DNA from: Tenrec ecaudatus
Lineage: Eukaryota; Chordata; Mammalia; Afrosoricida; Tenrecidae
Direction: 5' to 3'
NCBI RefSeq assembly: GCF_050624435.1
Contig: NC_134535.1
Coordinates: 71,668,494 to 71,732,493, forward strand
DNA: 64,000 bases
The notes beneath the pieces were generated by a model. It was not told where the DNA came from and made no database searches. It worked only from the letters and a program-made list of their open reading frames with translations. Shown here piece by piece: positions 57,665-64,000 of the stretch. Every line of letters starts with the position of its first letter. Position 1 is the first letter of the stretch. Made by a program: the position numbers and the translations under genes.

Positions 57665-58112
57665 CACTAACGTGTCATACTGTGGTGGCATGGATATTGT
57701 TATGATGCTGCGGCTATGCCACCAGTGATTCGAACTTCAGCATGTTGACCGTCATGGACAAGCCTCAGTGTGACTTCTAGACTCATACGAATTAGAAAGA
57801 AAGCGCTGTCAACATACTTCTGAAAATTAGCAACTGGAGACCGTCCTTATATGTTATAATAAAGCATTATTTGATGAACTTGTTTTGGTATTTCTTGGAG
57901 GGATAAATCAGTAGAGAAGTATATCATATTTAATAAAGTAGAAAATCAGCAAAGGGAAAGGAAACTATCAGCAAAATGGACTGACATAATAACCGTAACC
58001 TAGGTTTTAAACATGCAGACAGTCATGAAGATAGCAGAAGATTCGGTGATATTTTGTTTTGTTATCCACAGGTTACTATGAGCTGTAGCAAGCTAGACAG
58101 CAAATAACAACA
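57665..58112 (+). mobile_element. Internally deleted RTE, sense (5' and 3' ends joined)
   Basis: The 5' end (GTGGTGGCATGGATATTGTT, GCTATGCCACCAGTGATTCG, ACTTCTGAAAATTAGCAACT; 57,665-57,850) is joined through about 50 bp of unclear sequence to the 3' end (TTAATAAAGTAGAAAATCAG, TTTTGTTTTGTTATCCACAG, TTACTATGAGCTGTAGC; about 57,900-58,112). The whole coding region is missing. It has the same architecture as the antisense element at 29,890-30,312. Confidence 0.75.
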
Positions 58113-58640
58113 GACAGCATTGAAATGTCACAAATTCTCATTTACTTATTTAGGAAAATTACTTAGCCATTATGGACCTTTTTATTCCATCTAAAAATTG
58201 AGGAAATTGGATAAAACAATCTCTAAATTGTCTTTAGTTTTACAAACTATAAAACAATAATTGTTTTAAAGTTAATATAGTGTAATTGATTCTGCATATA
58301 ATCCTTAAAACTTCCTTTCTGCATGACCAACTTCATGGACAAATGTCTCTTCTGAATCAGAAATGCTATTATTATTATTAATGTTATCCAGAGCTACCAA
58401 AATTTGATTAGACTACAGCTTGAAATTGCATGATGCAATATTGACTAGTCAGCTGATGTATAAACCTAATTTGAAATTAAAATTTCATTTTAATTTTCCT
58501 AGTTAAATTTCTTTACTAACTTTTGAGTGATTCTGAATGTTCATACATGGAGCACATGGGAGAAAATTGTGGAAACCTCAAATTTATGTTGATGGTCAAT
58601 GCAAAGAGCGCAGAATATCCAGAACATACATTTTTTTTGT
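58113..58640. other. No gene seen
   Basis: Very AT-rich, unassigned. A short ATT repeat lies near 58,367-58,381. Confidence 0.5.
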
Positions 58641-59112
58641 TTCACGGTTATTTTTATTTGATTGTAAAATTTTCAGTTTGGGTCAAATTCACACAACATA
58701 AAACAAGCTAGCAAAACACCGAGTTTGAGTTCATTCCCACTCCTATGGTGTTACAGGACAGAGTGGCACTGCTCCGGGGAGTTCTGAGGCTATGTGTACC
58801 TATGGGAGAGTAAAGCCTCAAATTTCTGCTAAGGAGAGACAGGTAGATTCAAATGTCTGACCTTATGGTTGCCAACACAATGTGTAATCAACTGTGCCAC
58901 TAGGGCTCCTGACACATAACATAAAAGTTATTATTCTAACATACACAATTCAGCAGCACTAGTATATTAAAAAGGTTGTGTAGTCTTTGCTACTATCTAG
59001 TTTTAGAACTTTTATAGCACCTCAAATAGAAATATTATAACTGTTACACAATCATTTCCCATTCACTGCTCTCCCTAGTCTTTGTCAATTACTAATCGAC
59101 TTTGTACATCCC
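58641..59112 (-). mobile_element. Old L1 (L1M-type) 3' region, antisense, split by a SINE
   Basis: GGGTCAAATTCACACAACAT left of the SINE, and ATAACATAAAAGTTATTATT, ACACAATTCAGCAGCACTAG and CACAATCATTTCCCATTCAC right of it, read as one ancient L1 3' region on the complement. The AfroSINE occupies 58,722-58,911. Confidence 0.75.
58722..58911 (-). mobile_element. AfroSINE, antisense, inside old L1
   Basis: GAGTTTGAGTTCATTCCCAC (tail complement), ACAGGACAGAGTGGCACTGC, GACCTTATGGTTGCCAACAC and CTGTGCCACTAGGGCTCC (head complement). The L1 text ACACAACATAAAAC before it and ACACATAACATAAAAG after it are a plausible imperfect target-site duplication. Confidence 0.88.
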
Positions 59113-59114
59113 TT

Positions 59115-60525
59115 GCACTGTGTTCGTTGCACTGTGGTGCCTGTGTGTTGTTGTCAGCTGGGAACTGTGGCTCTAGTACCAGAAGAGTCCAGTGACATTT
59201 ACAGACTGATATCTAGTAGGAAAGACGACCAGACAATCAGCTTCTCAAAACCTTAGAGGGTGAAAATCCTATGAAGACAGGTGGAATATTGTCTCATATA
59301 ATGCCGCAAGGTCAGCTTCTTTGGATAGAGGCCCCCATATGACCAGGGAAGAGTTACACTCTCAAAGTAGCTCAGCCTCAAGAACATAGTCGTAATAATG
59401 CTTTCAGGACCTTCACTTGCTGGTTTGCATGTCTCAACATGAGAAGAAACAGCTTCAAACATCCATTAATAACAACAGCAGAAAATCGGAAATTTCACAG
59501 GTCATAAAATGAAATGGAATGTATAAATATCAATATCTTAGTTATTAGTAAGCAGAAATAGACTTGCTTGGCTATTTTGAAGCAAACAAATCTATGGCCT
59601 GCTGTGCAAGGAGTGACAAATTAAAGAGGAATGGTGTCACATTCAGTGTCAACAGAACATTTAGAGATTTCTCCCGAAGTACAATGCCATCAGTGATAGG
59701 ATGGTATTCTATATTAACTAATATTCATGAGTATGTCTACAAGGAATACTAGTTAATAGAATTATTATTGAAATTTGTGCACCAACCGTTATTGTCAAGT
59801 ATAAAGAAAATTAAGATTTCTCCCAAAGTCTATAGAATGAAACGGATCTAACATGAAACTAAGATACATTAATAATTACTAGTGATTAGCATGTAAAATG
59901 TGGGCATAAATTATTACCAGCTGGGTAATGTGGCATTGATGGTACAAATCACACAGGATAGTGCATGCTATCAGGTTGTAATTGAGGGATATTGCCAAGG
60001 ACATCATGCATGAGGAAAGTAAAAGGTCATCAATAAGAATAAATAAAAAGAAAAAGCCTAATTACATGTCAGAATAGACTCTGAAATGGCTGAAATTCGA
60101 ATTGTTTCAGCAAAGAATATAGAACAAAGGTTATCTTTACTCACATCAAATAGAACGTCGCAGAAAGCAGAGGACAATTGTGTGTCTGTCTTTCATGGCC
60201 TATACAAAAACATTAGATTCTAGATCATAAGAAATGATTCTTAACAACAAAAAATTGGAATTCCAGAACATTTTATGGTGCTCATGAGGAACACGTACAT
60301 GGCTGAAGTAGATGTTCAAACAAAACGAGAGTAGTTTGAAATCAGAAAACGTGTGTGTCAAGTGTATGTTCTCGATCCTTCCCCGGTACTTATCGAGTCT
60401 GTATGCTTATCTGAGAAGCTGGCTATCTACAGAAGACTTTGGCATAAGGCTGGATATACAACATACAATCTTGCTTATCACATGTCAAGGATCCGATACA
60501 CCTACTGCTTATAGTCTGCAGTCTG
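59115..60525 (+). mobile_element. RTE-clade LINE, 5'-complete but internally shortened, sense
   Basis: It starts with RTE 5' text (TGTGTGTTGTTGTCAGCTGG near 59,145), then GAATATTGTCTCATATAATG and AGAAGAAACAGCTTCAAACA. The apurinic-type endonuclease region follows (AAATGAAATGGAATGTATAA, AGTGACAAATTAAAGAGGAA, ATTTGTGCACCAACCG; about 59,500-59,800). After a jump, RTE reverse-transcriptase text (GGAATTCCAGAACATTTTAT near 60,258, GAGTCTGTATGCTTATCTGA near 60,395) runs to about 60,525. The 3' end is absent. Stops and indels break every frame. It is the best view in the window of the 5' half of this RTE. Confidence 0.85.
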
Positions 60526-61860
60526 GGTTATCCCGCCTGGTGTGAGTCAGTGCAGCACAGACTGCCGAGAGTCACCTTTGGTTTGTGACACGTTAAAGAG
60601 ACCTCTTTCAGAATGCTTTTGCTAAATACAGTGCATGCTTTGATTAACCGACTACTGCTTTTCTTCGTCAGTGTTGGTTGTGGACACAGTGAAATGAAAT
60701 ATTTGATAACGTCAATGTTTTCTTCGTTGATGTGACATTTCTTAATGTCCAATTGTGAGGATTGCTGTGTTCTTCGTGTTAAACATAGAGTAATGTTTAG
60801 AAAATTATTAAACAACTAAGATTTACTCAAGATAGCCAACTCTAATTTTTCATGCCCGCACAAAACTCAGTTCCTGCAAATATTTATAGGGAAACATCAC
60901 TGGTGTGCAAGTTTCTTTTCTTTGCAGAAATTCCTTGCAAAGAATTTCTTCTTGTTATTGTAAATTAAATGTTCTTGGTCAAATTTTCTATGTTCTCTTA
61001 GCTAGAATTAATTTCTGCTATTCAATTTGGTAAACGTTTAAATTTTAACTTTCTAGTGTTTTATGCATTCATCCACTCATTTTCAAAAACCTCCAATTTA
61101 AAAAATGTGCTATATTATCTGGATATATACTATTAGTACCTGGTATGCTAAATTAGAGAATAGTTTGTGGTCTTGTTTCCTAATTTAAAAAAAAAGCAGG
61201 TTTCATAATTAAAAAACATCAGTAAAAGCAACGACAACAGAAATGTCACTCTGAAACCACCAGACTTCACGGGCCACACTGTTTATCAAAGACAAAAAAT
61301 ATGCATAAGTCACATTGCATTACCTTGTAGGTTTTACTCTTATAGAATTCCAGCAGTATTTGTTGTCAACTGGGGACACTTTTTTTAAAAGTGTACCCCT
61401 TGGTATATATTAACTTCAAACCTCACAGTTTAATTGAACATATCACCAGAATTCATGTCAATAGTATCACATTTATTACTCTAGGAAGAATTTTCAAAAA
61501 TGTCCTGCTTCTTGTATAATATATAAAGCTAGTGTGGTTAGGGGAATAGTGTGACTTTTAAATAAGGATTTCTAGGACTTTCTGTATTTCCAGAAGGAGG
61601 AACATATGTAGAAGAATTTTCAAAGCCAGGTATTAAAGAAGAACAATTTCAGTACAGTGAGGTAATGATGGGGGTATTATAAAAAATTATTGCTAAAAAC
61701 ATGTACTTTATATCCATGTGGTTGATCTTTCAAATCAAAGCAATGGCTGAAGAGCTTGACACATCGTAGGCACTCAAAACACTAACCCGGCACTCTATGA
61801 GGCTCTTGAGGTATATTATCTAATTTCCTGTCTACTACCTGAAAGACAAAATCGTGGTCT
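60526..61860. other. No gene seen; possible MIR remnant about 61,735-61,845
   Basis: AGAGCTTGACACATCGTAGG, then CACTCAAAACACTAAC, recalls a MIR 3' half. The rest is AT-rich and unassigned. Confidence 0.45.
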
Positions 61861-61882
61861 ATGTGTGTGTGTGTGTGTGTAT
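61861..61882 (+). repeat. (TG)n microsatellite
   Basis: About ten TG dinucleotides without interruption, starting just after CTA at 61,861. Confidence 0.9.
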
Positions 61883-61981
61883 GCATTTATTTCATGGCAA
61901 AGGCCCATGTAAAAAATAGTCAACATAATATCAACATATTTTCAGTTTAACTATTTTTATTATTTTATACCTAAACAGATA

Positions 61982-62142
61982 GGATTAGTTGCTCTTGAAC
62001 TATCAACCATGCAGATCACAGTTTAGCGTGTTACGTCCACACCACCAGGGCTTCTCACAGGGATGTACAGTTCCGGAAACTCAACACAAGGTCACCTTGA
62101 GTTGGAATTGACTCGATGACAGTGGGGTTTGGTTTAATTTTG
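61982..62142. mobile_element. AfroSINE with inverted 5' half
   Basis: The left part (61,982-62,055) is the complement of an AfroSINE head (TGTCCACACCACCAGGGCTT-like text; box-B complement CTTGAACTATCAACCATGCA). The right part (62,066-62,142) is the sense-strand distal body and tail (CAGTTCCGGAAACTCAACAC, TTGGAATTGACTCGATGACA). Together they cover nearly one SINE once, with the 5' half flipped, as produced by twin priming during target-primed reverse transcription. Two partial SINEs next to each other remain possible. Confidence 0.7.
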
Positions 62143-62194
62143 TGTACATTTCAATTGGTGCTGAATTTTAATAAAGCAATGCTTTCCACTTTCT

Positions 62195-62822
62195 TTAAAT
62201 GAAAGTGATGACTTCTTCAATAGTTCTTGGATAGGCTTTGAAAAGTAACAGCGTGTAACCCGAAGATTGAAGCTCTGTAACATTTGATGTCGCAGCATGC
62301 TGATAACCCTTTTCAGAAAATATCACGAGGCTTTGTGAAGCACTTGATGTAACGGCAAAAAAGTGAAAACCGCAAAGGTTCAGCCATAGACTCTGGATCA
62401 CACTTAACGACACAGTTACACGTAGTGCTAGTTTGGCTTCCTGTGTATGTAGCATTCCCATTGAACTCCACACGGGATCTTTTTCGTACCAAGTCTGCAT
62501 GATCAAGCTCATTGTTAGTCAGTTTTAGAGGAAAATTAGTCCCATCCTATAAATGGATTACTCGGTGCACCGCAGTCGGTGCTGGAATGCTATCCTGCAT
62601 TTTCTCTTTTACTCTGCGCGATTCATTGAACATTTTATGGGCTTGTTTACTGCAGAGGATCAAAAGGTCACTTGTGAAGGTAGCTTTAGAGAAATCCAAG
62701 TGAAGGCCAGTAATGAAGAGATTCAATTACATTTCTCCATAATCTTCACTCCACTAGGATCACACAAGCAGGAAAACAGTACCCAAAGTGAAATCTCGGC
62801 AGACTGCATGCCCCGGTAATTA
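62195..62822. other. Unidentified CpG-bearing segment
   Basis: This stretch holds many more CpG dinucleotides than the AT-rich DNA around it (for example CGGTGCACCGCAGTCGGTGC near 62,561-62,582). It has long open frames on both strands: 62,195-62,512 minus (105 codons) and 62,553-62,819 plus (88 codons). A second minus-strand register from about 62,510 down to 62,380 reads ELDHADLVRKRSR and continues without a stop for about 70 codons. I recognise no family. It may be a decayed retrocopy on the minus strand, a conserved non-coding element, or chance. Confidence 0.35.
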
Positions 62823-64000
62823 CAGTAAGAGATGGCAAGATGCCTTAGAATGCCGCTCTACCAAGTTACCACATGGGAGAGAAGGAAGGCATTGATTGCT
62901 TCATATCAGAGTGGTAACACTTTCAACACACATGCCACAAAGAAATTCAGGTATATTAAATTAAATTAAATGTCTTTAACACATGTGTACTCTTTAAAAA
63001 GCATTTAGGTATATAGATGGTCATTTATGTTTTGAAATAATAGTACTCCGTGTAACTCAGAAGATTAAGAAAATGTTTAGAATATTTCCAGTGCCATCTA
63101 TTGGCTGCTGAATGTGTTGTTTCAATGCCACGCTAAGGCATGCTAACTGCTGTTATGAAGGAAGACATACTCAAGATAAAATGCATGGGTGAAGAATAAC
63201 AGATATTACTATGTGCTTCAGGATTCTTATGTGTAGGATTTAAATTAGATACACACTCAAAGTGAAGGGGGAGGTAAATATTGAAGAATACCTTCTAGAC
63301 CAATAATGGTTCAGTAGTTTATATGTATATGTAACATGAAATATTTTACCTGTTACATAAAAATAAAAGTAATGATTCTTCTTTATACAAAGAATTATTT
63401 TCTAAAACACTTGTAATTCTTATAAAAACTTAATTTTCTGCTTGTCTTTGTAAGCGTAAGGAAAGCTATTTCATATCACAAAATGACTCTACTGATTGTA
63501 TTTTTCTTTTCTACAAAAATCAATATATGAAATAATCATGAAGTAGATTTCTAGATAAAACTTTTCTGAAGTACCTTTATGACATATTCATTATATTTGT
63601 CATTGAAAGAGACAATTTGAACATTCAAGGCACATGCAATTAATTAATTTCAGGTAAAATTGTTTTCTAATTTTTCGAGGACAGCTTATTGAATAATGAT
63701 GAGACACGTAAGAAGAATGAAGCCACTTTTGAAAATTTGGATCTCTATTCTTATCACTTGGAATGAGTACATTCAGACCTTTATGATCTGCAAATGCCAC
63801 CTTTGAAAAGAAACAGGAAGCCAAACAATGCTGAGAAAAATAAGCAATCGCTGTTAAACTGAAAAAAAAAGAAAACTTCTCATAGTATAGCAATTTTTAA
63901 AACCTTTCTCTTCTTTCATCTCTCACCCCCTTCAAAAATGTATAAATTTGTATATATTTTGAACATTTTTTGTTTAACACTTCATCATGGTAAACATAAT
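62823..64000. other. No gene seen
   Basis: AT-rich, unassigned. The antisense frame at 63,600-63,893 has no recognisable domain. Confidence 0.5.

Overview
The window reads as about 64 kb of gene-poor, AT-rich mammalian DNA. I find no intact protein-coding gene, no conserved exon and no RNA gene. The repeat content points to an afrotherian (elephant, hyrax, sea cow, tenrec, golden mole, elephant-shrew, aardvark). There are more than twenty copies of a tRNA-headed SINE whose tail carries motifs of the type GAATTGACTCGATGGCA, and many fragments of its RTE-clade LINE partner. That is the AfroSINE/RTE pair. I recognise these families from memory and could not run a repeat library, so the species is not assigned.

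Layout. 0-3.4 kb: single-copy-looking DNA with a six-unit 44-bp minisatellite (2,184-2,447). 3.4-5.7 kb: a 2.0-kb non-coding retroposon, called 'family A' here, flanked by about 120-bp direct repeats. 6.1-7.6 kb: an AfroSINE and a frameshifted, CpG-rich processed pseudogene of NFYB (CCAAT-binding factor subunit B). 8.06-9.43 kb: an antisense RTE and a short inverted RTE piece. 10-20 kb: SINEs and 5'-truncated family A copies, one (12.2-12.9 kb) with a clean 15-bp L1-type target-site duplication. 20.4-24.5 kb: two RTE 3' ends, then a cluster of family A 3' ends interrupted by a 2.2-kb inverted family A copy that again has a long (about 167 bp) direct repeat on both sides. 26-33.5 kb: SINE, RTE, an ERVL-like LTR, and old L1 fragments split by an ERV1-type solo LTR with a perfect 4-bp duplication. 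36-42.6 kb: further ERVL-like LTRs and SINEs. 43.2-50 kb: a near full-length, dead sense-strand L1 with ORF1 and ORF2 remnants and a duplicated 3' UTR block. 53-56.8 kb: an old L1 ORF2 piece and two family A copies. 57.7-60.5 kb: an internally deleted RTE and a 5'-complete RTE body. 61.9-62.9 kb: a 5'-inverted SINE and an unidentified CpG-bearing segment.

Nothing here works as an operon or pathway. The elements are linked by mobilisation: L1-type machinery explains the NFYB retrocopy and the TT/AAAA-type site of family A, and RTE presumably moved the AfroSINEs. The strongest unexplained signal is that the two longest family A copies each sit between direct repeats of more than 100 bp, far longer than usual LINE target-site duplications.
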